This document shows, piece after piece, positions 27,064 through 36,334 of a stretch of 64,000 bases of DNA. This DNA comes from Nonlabens dokdonensis DSW-6. Lineage in GTDB: Bacteria; Bacteroidota; Bacteroidia; Flavobacteriales; Flavobacteriaceae. Position 1 is the stretch's first letter; the number at the start of each line of letters is the position of its first letter. Both the position numbers and the translations under genes were made by a program. Below the pieces are notes generated by a model. The model saw only the letters and a list, made by a program, of their open reading frames with translations, made no database searches and had not been told where the DNA came from. The stretch covers positions 1,178,001 to 1,242,000 of the forward strand of contig NC_020156.1 in NCBI RefSeq assembly GCF_000332115.1. Reading direction: 5' to 3'.

Positions 27064-30000
27064 ATGAGTAATAAATTCAACGAATACAAAGGATTGAACC
27101 TTCCAGAAGTAGATGAACGCATCAAAGCTTTTTGGCAAGAGAACGACATTTTTAACAAGTCCATGACGACTCGTGAAGGAAATGAGCCTTTTATTTTCTT
27201 TGAAGGACCACCGTCTGCAAACGGATTGCCTGGTATTCACCATGTTATGGGAAGAACGATCAAAGATTTATTCTGTCGTTTTAAAACCCAGCAAGGTTTT
27301 CAAGTCAACCGTAAAGCAGGATGGGACACGCACGGTCTTCCTGTGGAATTAGGTGTAGAAAAAGCACTTGGAATTACCAAGGAAGATATTGGCACTAAAA
27401 TATCTGTAGAAGATTACAATCAAGCGTGTAAAGATGCCGTGTTGAAATATACCGATATCTGGAGCAAGCTTACTGATGACATGGGTTATTGGGTAGATAT
27501 GGAAGATCCATACATTACCTACAAGCCTAAATACATGGAAAGTGTTTGGTGGTTATTGAAACAAATCTATTCTAAAGATTTGCTTTATAAAGGTTACACC
27601 ATCCAGCCGTATTCTCCAGCGGCAGGAACCGGTTTGAGCTCACACGAGCTGAACCAACCTGGCTGTTATAAAGATGTGACCGACACTACGGTTACCGCTC
27701 AATTTAAAGTAGAAGATCCTTCAAAATTACCTTTTGAAACGAGTGGAGAAGTATTTTTCCTAGCTTGGACCACTACTCCATGGACATTACCATCTAACAC
27801 GGCACTTACCGTAGGTCCTAAAATCGATTACGTTCTCGTAGAGACTTTTAATCAATACACTGGCGAGCCGATGCAAGTCATTCTTGCTGAGAAATTGGTA
27901 AGCTATCAGTTCGGTAAAAAATATGAGGCTTTGGAAGGTGACGCTTTCGCGAAAGCGAAACAAGAATATCAACTAGGCGATAAAAAAATACCTTATCAGG
28001 TAATAGGTTCTTGCAAAGGGGCTGATCTTATCAATATAAAATACGAGCAATTATTACAGTATGCTCAACCCTTCGAAAATGCACAAGATGCTTACCGAGT
28101 GATTGCTGGAGATTTTGTAACCACTGAAGATGGTACTGGAATCGTACACACGGCACCTACTTTTGGGGCAGATGATGCACTGGTGGCAAAACAAGCCACA
28201 CCACCTATTCCACCAATGCTGGTGCTGGACGAAAATCAAAATCCAGTGCCACTGGTCAACCTGCAAGGAAAATTTAGAGATGAGTTGCCTGATGTAGGTG
28301 GTAAATATGTAAAAAACGAATACTTTGTTGATGGTGAAGCGCCAGAACGCTCTGTAGATGTAGATATCGCCATTGCTTTAAAAGAGCAAAATCGTGCTTT
28401 TAAAGTAGAGAAATATGTACACAGTTATCCGCACTGTTGGAGAACTGATAAGCCCGTACTGTACTATCCGCTAGATAGTTGGTTTATAAAAGTGACCGAA
28501 TTTAAAGATCGCATGCATGAACTCAACAAGTCCATCAACTGGAAACCTAAATCTACTGGAGAAGGAAGATTTGGTAACTGGCTGGCAAATGCAAATGACT
28601 GGAACTTATCGCGTTCAAGGTTTTGGGGAATCCCACTTCCTATTTGGAGAAATGAAACTGGAACTGAAGAAATGATCATCGGTTCTATAGAAGAACTCAC
28701 TGCCGAAATCGAGAAATCGATCACAGCCGGATTCATGACTTCTAATCCTTTTGCTGGATTTAAGGCTGGCGACATGAGTGAAGAAAACTATAATATCGTA
28801 GATCTTCATAAAAATGTCGTGGATCAGATTCATCTTGTAGGTAAATCGGGAGAGAAACTTACTCGTGAGGCAGATTTGATAGACGTATGGTTTGACTCAG
28901 GTTCTATGCCTTATTCCCAATGGCACTATCCATTTGAAAATAAAGAAGCAGTAGAAAGCGGCCTGCGCAAAGCAGATTTCATCGCCGAAGGTGTGGATCA
29001 AACTCGTGGATGGTTCTATACACTTCACGCTATCGCTACCATGATAAGTGATGATGTGGCTTACAAAAACGTAGTTTCTAATGGTCTAGTGCTCGATAAA
29101 AATGGGCAAAAAATGTCCAAACGTCTTGGAAATGGTGTAGATCCATTTGAAACCCTAGGGAAATTTGGTGCCGATGCTACGCGATGGTACATGGTAAGCA
29201 ATGCAAATCCTTGGGATAACCTGCGTTTTGATACAGATGGAATTACTGAGGTGCAGCGCAAGTTTTTTGGTACACTTTATAACACTTACAGTTTCTTTGC
29301 TTTGTATGCAAATGTTGATGGGTTTAGCTTTCGCGAAAGCGAGATACCGCTAACAGAAAGACCAGAAATAGACCGTTGGATTCTATCAGAGCTAAACACA
29401 TTGATCAAGGAAGCAACGGCATTCTATGAAGATTATGAGCCTACTAAAGCAGCTCGTACCATCACCACTTTTGTAACAGAGAACTTAAGTAACTGGTACG
29501 TGAGATTGTGTAGAAGACGTTTTTGGAAAGGAAGCTACGAGCAAGATAAAATTGCTGCTTACCAAACCTTATATACTTGCTTAAAAACAGTGGCACAATT
29601 AGGAGCGCCTATTGCGCCATTCTTCATGGATCAATTGTACAGGGATTTGACAAGCGTTTGTGAAAATGATGCTATTGAAAGTGTACATTTAGCCTTATTC
29701 CCTAAAGTTGATGAGTCTGTAATTGATGCTGCTTTAGAAGAGAAAATGCACAAAGCACAGGTAATATCTAGTCTAACTTTATCGTTACGTAAAAAGGAAA
29801 GTATTAAAGTGCGCCAGCCGTTACAGCGCATTATGATCCCAGTTTTGGATGCTGGTGATAAAGCACAAATTGAGGCTATTGCAGATCTTGTAAAAAGTGA
29901 AGTAAACGTAAAAGAGATCGAACTTATCGATGACGCTAGCGGAATATTAGTAAAAGAAATCAAGCCTAATTTTAAAGCTTTAGGACCACGTTTTGGTAAA

Positions 30001-30471
30001 GCTATGGGGCAGATCGCCGGTAAGATCAAAAGTTTTCAACAAGAGGACATTGCTTTGTTAGAAAAAACAGGCGAGAAAAAGATAGATGTAAACGGAAATG
30101 AGATTATCTTGACCCTTGAAGATGTAGAAATTACATCATCAGACATAGAAGGATGGTTAGTAGCAAATCAGTCAGGTATTACTGTAGCACTCGATGTAAC
30201 AATATCTCCAGAGCTTAAGAAGGAAGGGATTTCACGTGAACTTGTGAATCGTATTCAAAACATAAGAAAAGACTCCGGACTCGAGGTAACAGATCGTATT
30301 ACTATTGAGATCATTTCTCATAATGAGATGGATGATGCTCTCATGGCAAACGAACAATATATCAAAGATGAAACGCTTGCTGATCACTTAAACATAACAA
30401 AACATATTGATAACGGTACGATAATTGAATTTGACGATATTGCAACCACTATCAAGATTACTAAAATATAA
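27064..30471 (+). CDS. ileS: Isoleucyl-tRNA synthetase
   Basis: Class I synthetase that charges tRNA-Ile, 1135 residues. The nucleotide-binding motif has the form PPSANGLPGIHHVMG near residue 52, and the second motif KMSKR lies in NGQKMSKRLGN near residue 690. The editing domain carries WTTTPWTLPSNTAL. The long C-terminal anticodon domain and overall size resemble the larger (type 2, eukaryote-like) IleRS class, which is often associated with mupirocin tolerance; that trait is inference. Two palindrome copies are embedded, read as AFAKA and FRES. The DksA-like gene follows after three bases. Confidence 0.95.
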   Translation: MSNKFNEYKGLNLPEVDERIKAFWQENDIFNKSMTTREGNEPFIFFEGPPSANGLPGIHHVMGRTIKDLFCRFKTQQGFQVNRKAGWDTHGLPVELGVEKALGITKEDIGTKISVEDYNQACKDAVLKYTDIWSKLTDDMGYWVDMEDPYITYKPKYMESVWWLLKQIYSKDLLYKGYTIQPYSPAAGTGLSSHELNQPGCYKDVTDTTVTAQFKVEDPSKLPFETSGEVFFLAWTTTPWTLPSNTALTVGPKIDYVLVETFNQYTGEPMQVILAEKLVSYQFGKKYEALEGDAFAKAKQEYQLGDKKIPYQVIGSCKGADLINIKYEQLLQYAQPFENAQDAYRVIAGDFVTTEDGTGIVHTAPTFGADDALVAKQATPPIPPMLVLDENQNPVPLVNLQGKFRDELPDVGGKYVKNEYFVDGEAPERSVDVDIAIALKEQNRAFKVEKYVHSYPHCWRTDKPVLYYPLDSWFIKVTEFKDRMHELNKSINWKPKSTGEGRFGNWLANANDWNLSRSRFWGIPLPIWRNETGTEEMIIGSIEELTAEIEKSITAGFMTSNPFAGFKAGDMSEENYNIVDLHKNVVDQIHLVGKSGEKLTREADLIDVWFDSGSMPYSQWHYPFENKEAVESGLRKADFIAEGVDQTRGWFYTLHAIATMISDDVAYKNVVSNGLVLDKNGQKMSKRLGNGVDPFETLGKFGADATRWYMVSNANPWDNLRFDTDGITEVQRKFFGTLYNTYSFFALYANVDGFSFRESEIPLTERPEIDRWILSELNTLIKEATAFYEDYEPTKAARTITTFVTENLSNWYVRLCRRRFWKGSYEQDKIAAYQTLYTCLKTVAQLGAPIAPFFMDQLYRDLTSVCENDAIESVHLALFPKVDESVIDAALEEKMHKAQVISSLTLSLRKKESIKVRQPLQRIMIPVLDAGDKAQIEAIADLVKSEVNVKEIELIDDASGILVKEIKPNFKALGPRFGKAMGQIAGKIKSFQQEDIALLEKTGEKKIDVNGNEIILTLEDVEITSSDIEGWLVANQSGITVALDVTISPELKKEGISRELVNRIQNIRKDSGLEVTDRITIEIISHNEMDDALMANEQYIKDETLADHLNITKHIDNGTIIEFDDIATTIKITKI
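27942..27957. repeat. GCTTTCGCGAAAGC palindrome, copy 6
   Basis: 16-bp copy inside ileS, read as AFAKA. Confidence 0.9.
29327..29340. repeat. GCTTTCGCGAAAGC palindrome, copy 7
   Basis: 14-bp core inside ileS, read as SFRES, a different frame from copy 6. Confidence 0.9.
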
Positions 30472-30474
30472 AAC

Positions 30475-30861
30475 ATGAGTACAAACGCAGATGAAAAATT
30501 AAGATACAGCGATGCTGACCTGGCTTATTTCAAAGAGTTATTGAATAAAAAAATTAATGAAGCGCAGGAACAATATGAATTAATCAAAAGTGCTTACATG
30601 AATAATGCAAGCAATGGAACTGACGATACCGCTCCACAATTTAAAGCTTTTGATGAAGGAAGCGCTGTTATGAGCAAAGAAACCAGCTCACAGCTCGCTA
30701 TACGTCAAGAAAAGTTTATACGCGATCTTAAAAACGCATTGATAAGAATTGAGAACAAATCTTACGGCGTTTGTAGAGTTACTGGAAAATTAATCAACAA
30801 GAAAAGATTAGAACTAGTGCCTCACGCAACATTGAGTATCGAAGCAAAAAACATGCAGTAA
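30475..30861 (+). CDS. DksA/TraR-family protein without the zinc cysteines
   Basis: Protein of 128 residues with the DksA/TraR layout: an N-terminal coiled coil (about 15-95) and a C-terminal finger region (YGVCRVTGKLINKKRLELVPHATLSIEA). Only C100 of the four expected zinc cysteines remains, as is common in Bacteroidetes homologues. DksA proteins bind in the RNA polymerase secondary channel and act with ppGpp. A similar role here is inferred. It lies three bases after ileS, probably in one operon. Confidence 0.8.
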   Translation: MSTNADEKLRYSDADLAYFKELLNKKINEAQEQYELIKSAYMNNASNGTDDTAPQFKAFDEGSAVMSKETSSQLAIRQEKFIRDLKNALIRIENKSYGVCRVTGKLINKKRLELVPHATLSIEAKNMQ

Positions 30862-30907
30862 TCGCAATAGCATCTCCTTTGATGTTATGCTACTTAACCT
30901 TTGTATT

Positions 30908-31585
30908 ATGAATAAGCTTATAGACTGTTCTACACTACAAAGGTTTTTTTGTGCTTTTGCAGTTTTTTATTTTCTCGCTTTCGCGAAAGCGGATGCCCAA
31001 CAACCTTCTTCCATAAAAAATGAAACTCAACTTATGCAAAGTGAGTTTAAGGTGGTAGATATAAATGTTTTTCAATATTTAAAACTGGATATAAAAACTA
31101 CCAACGAAGAGCGAGTGAGAATAATCACAAGTCAAGATGGAGAATACAAAAACGCGGTTATATTATCTGGGCAAGTGCGCAACGACTCCTTAATTGTGAG
31201 AGATCCAATTAACCCTTCTTTCTCTTTTCCTGAAGATAAATTAAGTGCGCATAAGATCATTGATGGGTCTGCCACATTACTAATTCCAGAAAATAAAAAG
31301 ATAGTAATCAATACCAATGCTGCTGATATTTCTATTACAGGAAATTATGCCGATGTTTATATAAATCAGCTGTCTGGCACCTGTAAAATAGCGCGATTAG
31401 AAGGTAATTTACGTTACATATCTGTATATGCTGATCTTTTTGTCCAGCTTAAAAATTACGATATAAGCTGTAGCTCTAGAAACGGAAAAGTGACGTCCTT
31501 TGAAAAACCTAGAATTATTAAGTATTTTGCTGTATTAGAAACGGTATCTGGTAACATAAGTAAATTAAAAAAGACTAAGAAGTAG
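30908..31585 (+). CDS. Secreted protein with DUF4097-like beta-helix body
   Basis: Protein of 225 residues with a signal peptide ending FYFLAFAKADAQ. The AFAKA part is encoded by a palindrome copy and supplies the signal peptidase site. The body resembles adhesin-like DUF4097 repeats (ATLLIPENKKIVINTNAADISITGNYADVYINQLSGTC), a right-handed beta-solenoid. Function is unknown. It lies between the DksA-like gene and lspA in a same-strand run. Confidence 0.6.
   Translation: MNKLIDCSTLQRFFCAFAVFYFLAFAKADAQQPSSIKNETQLMQSEFKVVDINVFQYLKLDIKTTNEERVRIITSQDGEYKNAVILSGQVRNDSLIVRDPINPSFSFPEDKLSAHKIIDGSATLLIPENKKIVINTNAADISITGNYADVYINQLSGTCKIARLEGNLRYISVYADLFVQLKNYDISCSSRNGKVTSFEKPRIIKYFAVLETVSGNISKLKKTKK
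30976..30991. repeat. GCTTTCGCGAAAGC palindrome, copy 8
   Basis: 16-bp copy within the signal-peptide codons of the DUF4097-like protein, read as AFAKA. Confidence 0.9.
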
Positions 31586-31612
31586 TATTTTTACACTCCT
31601 CAAAAACGATTA

Positions 31613-32236
31613 ATGAAATTATCTAAAGCCATTTTTATTATAGTTCTTGTCTTACTTATAGATCAGGCTAGTAAGATTTACATTAAACTTAATTATACAT
31701 TAACACCTAGCAATAGTGATCCTATTGTAGATTGGGGTAAGTTTCAATTGCTTTTTTATGAAAATGCAGGCGCAGCATGGGGAATGGAAATACCTGGTGA
31801 TTATGGGAAATTAATTCTCGTGATTTTCAGAATATTTGCGGTTTTTGGTATAGGATACTGGCTAGTAAGCAGCATTAAAAAAAATGGTCATAGAATATTG
31901 ATCATTTGTATCTCCCTTATTTTTGCTGGCGCCTTAGGAAATATAATTGATTCGGTATTTTACGGTGTGATCTTCTCTGGTAGTTACCATGGTGCTATAG
32001 CCACTGCATTTCCAGAATCTGGCGGTTATGCTGGATTGGGTTACGGTCATGTGGTAGATATGTTATATTTTCCTTTATTTGAAGGTAATTGGCCAGAATG
32101 GATGCCTGTAGTAGGTGGCGATAGATTTAAGTTCTTTAATGCAATTTTTAATGTAGCAGACAGTGCCATTACAATAGGAGTGATTTTACTTATACTTTTC
32201 AGTAAAAAGGCTTTTCCCGAGCCTAAGAAATCTTAA
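31613..32236 (+). CDS. lspA: Lipoprotein signal peptidase (signal peptidase II)
   Basis: Inner-membrane aspartyl protease that removes signal peptides from diacylated prolipoproteins, of which this window encodes many. Four hydrophobic segments are visible. The two catalytic aspartates lie in HVVDMLYFPLF and FNVADSAITIG, and NAGAAWGM is the conserved loop. At 207 residues it is longer than the 160-170 of Proteobacteria, as usual for Bacteroidetes, because of an insert after the third helix. Confidence 0.93.
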   Translation: MKLSKAIFIIVLVLLIDQASKIYIKLNYTLTPSNSDPIVDWGKFQLLFYENAGAAWGMEIPGDYGKLILVIFRIFAVFGIGYWLVSSIKKNGHRILIICISLIFAGALGNIIDSVFYGVIFSGSYHGAIATAFPESGGYAGLGYGHVVDMLYFPLFEGNWPEWMPVVGGDRFKFFNAIFNVADSAITIGVILLILFSKKAFPEPKKS

Positions 32237-32317
32237 TAGGGATCGAAATTGAATAAGCAAATAGATTAATAACTTAAAAAATATTGGACCTAGAGTTCTA
32301 GTGCATCATATTTAATT

Positions 32318-32719
32318 TTATTCCTTAGAAAAGGCTGTAAGAATTGCCTCTTTGTTGATAGGTTTTGTCATGAAGGAATGTACAAAATCTAATTTCTTAA
32401 CCTTTTTCACCTCTGCTGGATTGATTGTAGAGCTTACAACATTTAGCTTTGTATTCATAGCAGGCATATAAGGCTCAATAACTTCTAGAAATTCCCAACC
32501 ATCCATTACAGGCATGTTTAGGTCTAATAGTATAACTTCTGGTACTTTAGGATTATCTTTTTTTAATTCTGATTGAAAATAATCAAATGCTAGCTTACCA
32601 TTTTCAAAAATTAATAACTCTACTGGAATTTTATTTTTAGTAATAAGCATTTGGACAAGACTCACGTATAGCTTATCATCATCAATCACACAGGCGTTCT
32701 TAATCAAGTTGTTGTTCAT
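32318..32719 (-). CDS. Single-domain response regulator
   Basis: Stand-alone receiver of 133 residues: D14/D15 acidic pocket (VIDDDK), phospho-acceptor aspartate in VILLDLNMPVMDG, switch serine in VVSSTIN, and lysine in FMTKPINK. There is no output domain, so it acts by protein contact or as a phosphate relay. It starts one base after the kinase gene stop, making that PAS kinase its likely partner. Confidence 0.88.
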   Translation of the reverse strand: MNNNLIKNACVIDDDKLYVSLVQMLITKNKIPVELLIFENGKLAFDYFQSELKKDNPKVPEVILLDLNMPVMDGWEFLEVIEPYMPAMNTKLNVVSSTINPAEVKKVKKLDFVHSFMTKPINKEAILTAFSKE

Positions 32720-32720
32720 T

Positions 32721-33821
32721 CTAGAATCTAATTGTAAAGCGACTTCCTTCTCCTAAAGTACTTTTTACAAAAATATCACCTTCTAATGACTCTACTTGGT
32801 TTTTTGCCAAAAATAAGCCTACTCCTCTCGCATCTTTATTTGTATGAAAAGTACGGTACATATTGAATATTTTATCGCCGTTTTTAATAAGGTCAATTCC
32901 GATACCATTATCTTCAAAAATCAAAAGCTCTTTATTCCCTTTGCGTTTAGAAGTAACATTAATTACGAGAGGTCTGGACGGCTCTCTATACCGAATGGAA
33001 TTAGACAGTAAGTTGTTCAAAATACTACTTAAAAAGGATGGCACATAATTGATGCGTGGTAACCTAGCAAAATTATAGTTAATAGAACAATCTACTGAAC
33101 TAACCAACTGTTCATTATCACTTATAACAGATTCAAAAACCTCTCTTATATCGACAATCTCTTTATTTCTATGCTGAGTATTTATAGTCACCACCTCATT
33201 AAGGTGCTCTAAAGTTTGATTTAAACTCGAAGAAATCTCTGTTAGGTAGCTTTTAAATACCGTGTTGCCTGAATCGTTTATTTCGTTTGAAAAAGCCTCT
33301 AGAGTAAGTTCAAGATTGCTACTGTGCGACCTTAAATTGTGAGAAATGATATGAGCAAAATGTATCAATCGATCATTTTGTGATTCAATTACTTGAGCTT
33401 TCTTTTCTAATTCTTTTCCTTGTTTGATAAAACGATCTATGCTTACGAACACACCTCTTATTCCTACTATCTCCTGACTCTCCTCATCCTTGACTAGCTT
33501 AGCAGAGATCCTTACCCAAAGTTTATTGCCATTATAATCTTGTAATTCTAAATCACTTTCAAAATTTGCACCGTTAATGAAGTTATAGAATCTATTAATG
33601 GTCTCACGAGGATGAACAAATAAGTTTAAAGATGATCTAGCTGTAAGCTTATAATTATCTGGAAGGTTGAGCACCTTTCTACCTATAGCATCCATGTAGC
33701 AAAGACCTGTTTGTACGTTATAGCTGTAGGAACCTGTTTGAGTTGTTCTAGCAGTTTCTTGTAAGAAAAAGTCTTTGTCCTGCAGTTGAAGCTGCAAGTT
33801 TTCTTTTGGGGTTATTTTCAT
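32721..33821 (-). CDS. PAS-domain histidine kinase (soluble)
   Basis: Cytoplasmic sensor kinase of 366 residues. No signal peptide or transmembrane helix is visible. A PAS/PAC domain covers about 25-135 (GSYSYNVQTGLCYMD ... LELQDYNGNKLWVRISAKLVKDEE). The dimerisation histidine is in FAHIISHNLRSHSSNLEL, and the HATPase carries NNLLSNSIRYREP, IFEDNGIGIDL and GVGLFLAKNQVESLEG. The ligand sensed by the PAS domain is unknown. It forms an operon with the single-domain regulator one base downstream. Confidence 0.87.
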   Translation of the reverse strand: MKITPKENLQLQLQDKDFFLQETARTTQTGSYSYNVQTGLCYMDAIGRKVLNLPDNYKLTARSSLNLFVHPRETINRFYNFINGANFESDLELQDYNGNKLWVRISAKLVKDEESQEIVGIRGVFVSIDRFIKQGKELEKKAQVIESQNDRLIHFAHIISHNLRSHSSNLELTLEAFSNEINDSGNTVFKSYLTEISSSLNQTLEHLNEVVTINTQHRNKEIVDIREVFESVISDNEQLVSSVDCSINYNFARLPRINYVPSFLSSILNNLLSNSIRYREPSRPLVINVTSKRKGNKELLIFEDNGIGIDLIKNGDKIFNMYRTFHTNKDARGVGLFLAKNQVESLEGDIFVKSTLGEGSRFTIRF

Positions 33822-33944
33822 CGTTTAGGGGAAAACGTTTACATATTAATAGTATTTATAGGGTAAATACTATTGTTTGTGAAAATAATAAATTACTTAG
33901 GACATTTAATAATAAAAACTGCAGAACTTTAACTTTTGATTAAT

Positions 33945-34514
33945 TTAAAAAGAAACAACACCTTTTGTATGGATGAGAAAGTCTAATTTAACATCATGCT
34001 CATCATGTTCTATTATAAAAGATGTGGGTTCAAAAAAAGAAAGTCCAATTTTAATTACATCAGGTTTGCAATTACTTAAAAACCTATCGTAAAAGCCTTT
34101 TCCATAACCTAAACGATTGCCCAATCGATCTGCAGCAAGCAAAGGAACAAATACTACATCTATTTTAGATTCTTTGATCTCAATACTATGTTCATCTGGT
34201 TCTGGAATGCCGTACTCGTTTTCTTTAAGGATTGTTTGATCTGTAAGTAAATAATGAAACATGGAACCATCTTCAAAATTTGACTTAGAAACCACTATGT
34301 TTTTGTCTTTACCTTGCAATATGTGCAATACAAATTCTGTATTTACTTCATTCTTTTTCCTTATAGGTAAAAAGATATGATAGGTAGACTTATCCCAGAT
34401 GTCTAATTTTAAAGAATGGTTTGCAATTTGATGACTAAAAGTCTCTATTTCTTCTTCAGTCAGAGTACTTCTCAGTTGTAAAAACTCTTTTCTAAGTACT
34501 GCCTTAGGCTTCAT
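33945..34514 (-). CDS. 5-formyltetrahydrofolate cyclo-ligase
   Basis: ATP-dependent enzyme that converts 5-formyl-THF to 5,10-methenyl-THF in folate recycling. It has 189 residues, with an N-terminal KAVLRKEFLQLRSTL basic helix and the glycine-rich LGNRLGYGKGFYDRFL signature. The ATG at 34514 (MKPKAVLRKE) overlaps the end of the upstream aspartoacylase-like gene by 11 bases, suggesting coupled translation. A longer frame exists but would overlap that gene by more than 70 bases. Confidence 0.9.
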   Translation of the reverse strand: MKPKAVLRKEFLQLRSTLTEEEIETFSHQIANHSLKLDIWDKSTYHIFLPIRKKNEVNTEFVLHILQGKDKNIVVSKSNFEDGSMFHYLLTDQTILKENEYGIPEPDEHSIEIKESKIDVVFVPLLAADRLGNRLGYGKGFYDRFLSNCKPDVIKIGLSFFEPTSFIIEHDEHDVKLDFLIHTKGVVSF

Positions 34515-35463
34515 TTCTTGAGATATGGAAGATAGCGTCGCCTTGATATACCAGCGGACTATAATTGACATTAAGTACATAACCAGCGTGTGGAGATTTT
34601 ACCTTGTATCGCAATTCACCATACGGATCTGTAATAGTAGCTATAAATTCGTTTTTTTCGACCTTTTTACCATAAGCAACTTTAGGGTGAAGTAAGCCAG
34701 AATATTTTGCTCTTACCCATTTAGAATCAGTAATGATTACAGACTCTTCAGTAATTTGAGGAACTTTTATTTGATCTGGTAACATCTTTAAATGATCTAA
34801 AACTCTAATAGCGCCATTTACGGCAGTAGCCACAACATTCTTATCACTTCTGTTAGACATTCCTCCTTCAAATAAAAGGTATGGTTTGCCTAGGTCTGAG
34901 CATGTCGCTCTAAAGGTTTTCTTGACATTTTTACCATGCATTAAGAAAGGAGCATTAAAGATTTTTGCAAGGTTCCACGATTCTATTTCTAACTGTGAGA
35001 TTCTTATGTGAGGTGCATTGAATCGTTGTGCGCCACCAGTATGAAAATCTAAAACTAAATCTACATGCGGAAGTATTTCCTGAGAAATTTGATACGCAAA
35101 CCTACTAGCCAGCGATCCAGATTTTACACCTGGAAATACTCTATTTAGATCTCTGCCATCAGGAAACTCTCTTGTCCCACTTAAAAAACCAAAAATATTT
35201 AAAACTGGAATAGCTATTATCGTTCCTATTTTAGGCTTATTTATTTTTTTAGATATGAGCTGTCTAACTACTTCAATACCATTTATTTCATCCCCATGAA
35301 TTCCACCGGTAATTAAAACAACTGGACCAGCCTTTTTACTCCTAGAAATAATAACAGGCACCTCAACACTTGTAGACGTGTAGAGTTTAGCCATATTGAA
35401 ATTGAGCTTATAGTTTTTGCCAGGCTCAATTATCGTATCAAATATTTTCAGCTTTCTAAGCAT
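34504..35463 (-). CDS. Succinylglutamate desuccinylase/aspartoacylase-family zinc hydrolase
   Basis: Zinc carboxypeptidase-fold (M14-like AspA/AstE) hydrolase of 319 residues. Metal ligands are visible as H56 and E59 in GGIHGDEING and H141 in LVLDFHTGG; the arginine motif is DGRDLNRVFPG. A C-terminal biotinyl-like barrel (SPHAGYVLNVNYSPLVYQGDAIF) is typical. The family removes acyl groups from amino acids. In RimK clusters it is often assumed to act on glutamyl products, which is unproven. The ATG at 35463 overlaps the rimK stop by eight bases. Confidence 0.85.
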   Translation of the reverse strand: MLRKLKIFDTIIEPGKNYKLNFNMAKLYTSTSVEVPVIISRSKKAGPVVLITGGIHGDEINGIEVVRQLISKKINKPKIGTIIAIPVLNIFGFLSGTREFPDGRDLNRVFPGVKSGSLASRFAYQISQEILPHVDLVLDFHTGGAQRFNAPHIRISQLEIESWNLAKIFNAPFLMHGKNVKKTFRATCSDLGKPYLLFEGGMSNRSDKNVVATAVNGAIRVLDHLKMLPDQIKVPQITEESVIITDSKWVRAKYSGLLHPKVAYGKKVEKNEFIATITDPYGELRYKVKSPHAGYVLNVNYSPLVYQGDAIFHISRNEA

Positions 35464-36334
35464 GAACTCCTTTTTCAATGTATTTGATAATTTCACCTGC
35501 GATATTTTTACCAGTTGCAGTTTCAATTCCTTCTAGACCTGGTGAACTGTTTACTTCTAGAACTAGCGGGCCTCGACTACTTTGCAATAAATCTACCCCA
35601 CAAACTCCTAATCCTAAAGATTTTGCCGCACTCAGCGCAGTATCTTCCTCTCGTTTAGTAAGTACAATATTTTTTGCCGTACCACCACGATGCAGGTTAG
35701 ATCTAAATTCTCCTTCCTGAGCTTGTCTCTTCATAGCTCCTACCACTTTATTACCTACGACAAAAGCTCTTAAGTCTGCACCACCGGCCTCTTTTATAAA
35801 CTCTTGAATAATAACTCGCGTTTTCAGCTCATTATTTGCATCAATGATTACATCTGCCGCTTCAATAGTTTCTGCTAGATTAACACCTATACCTTGTGTT
35901 CCTTCAAGAACTTTTATTACTACTGGTGGCCCATCAACAAGTTTGCAAATGTCGTCAGTATGCTCTCCAAAATTTGTAAAAACGGTTTTAGGCATGTCTA
36001 CACCGCTTCTAGATAGCAATTGCAAACTTTGCAATTTATCCCTACTTCTTACTAAGGCTGTAGAACTTACTGTTGTGAAACAACTCATCATTTCAAACTG
36101 TCGTACAATTGCAGTACCGTAAAAGGTAATACTGGAACCTATACGAGGGATAATAGCATCTGGAGTGACCAGTCGCTCACCGTGATAATAAACAGTAGGT
36201 TTTTGCTTTTCTAATTTTATATCACAATATAAAACATTAATTGCCTGAGCGGTATGCCCAGCTTTTTTTGCTTCCTCAAGAAGTCTTCGTGTACTGTATA
36301 AGCTAGTACTGCGCGATAATATATTAATTTTCAT
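35456..36334 (-). CDS. rimK: RimK-type ATP-grasp glutamate ligase
   Basis: ATP-grasp enzyme that adds glutamate residues to the C-terminus of ribosomal protein S6 in studied species. Its 292 residues match the family. Visible elements are the N-terminal MKINILSRSTSLYSTRRL, the ATP-binding PPVVIKVLEGTQGIGVNL, EFIKEAGGADLRAFVVG and the metal/ATP segment VCGVDLLQSSRGPLVLEVNSSPGLEGIE. It overlaps the rimB-like gene upstream and the hydrolase downstream by about 10 bases each, a tightly packed operon. Confidence 0.92.
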   Translation of the reverse strand: MKINILSRSTSLYSTRRLLEEAKKAGHTAQAINVLYCDIKLEKQKPTVYYHGERLVTPDAIIPRIGSSITFYGTAIVRQFEMMSCFTTVSSTALVRSRDKLQSLQLLSRSGVDMPKTVFTNFGEHTDDICKLVDGPPVVIKVLEGTQGIGVNLAETIEAADVIIDANNELKTRVIIQEFIKEAGGADLRAFVVGNKVVGAMKRQAQEGEFRSNLHRGGTAKNIVLTKREEDTALSAAKSLGLGVCGVDLLQSSRGPLVLEVNSSPGLEGIETATGKNIAGEIIKYIEKGVHA

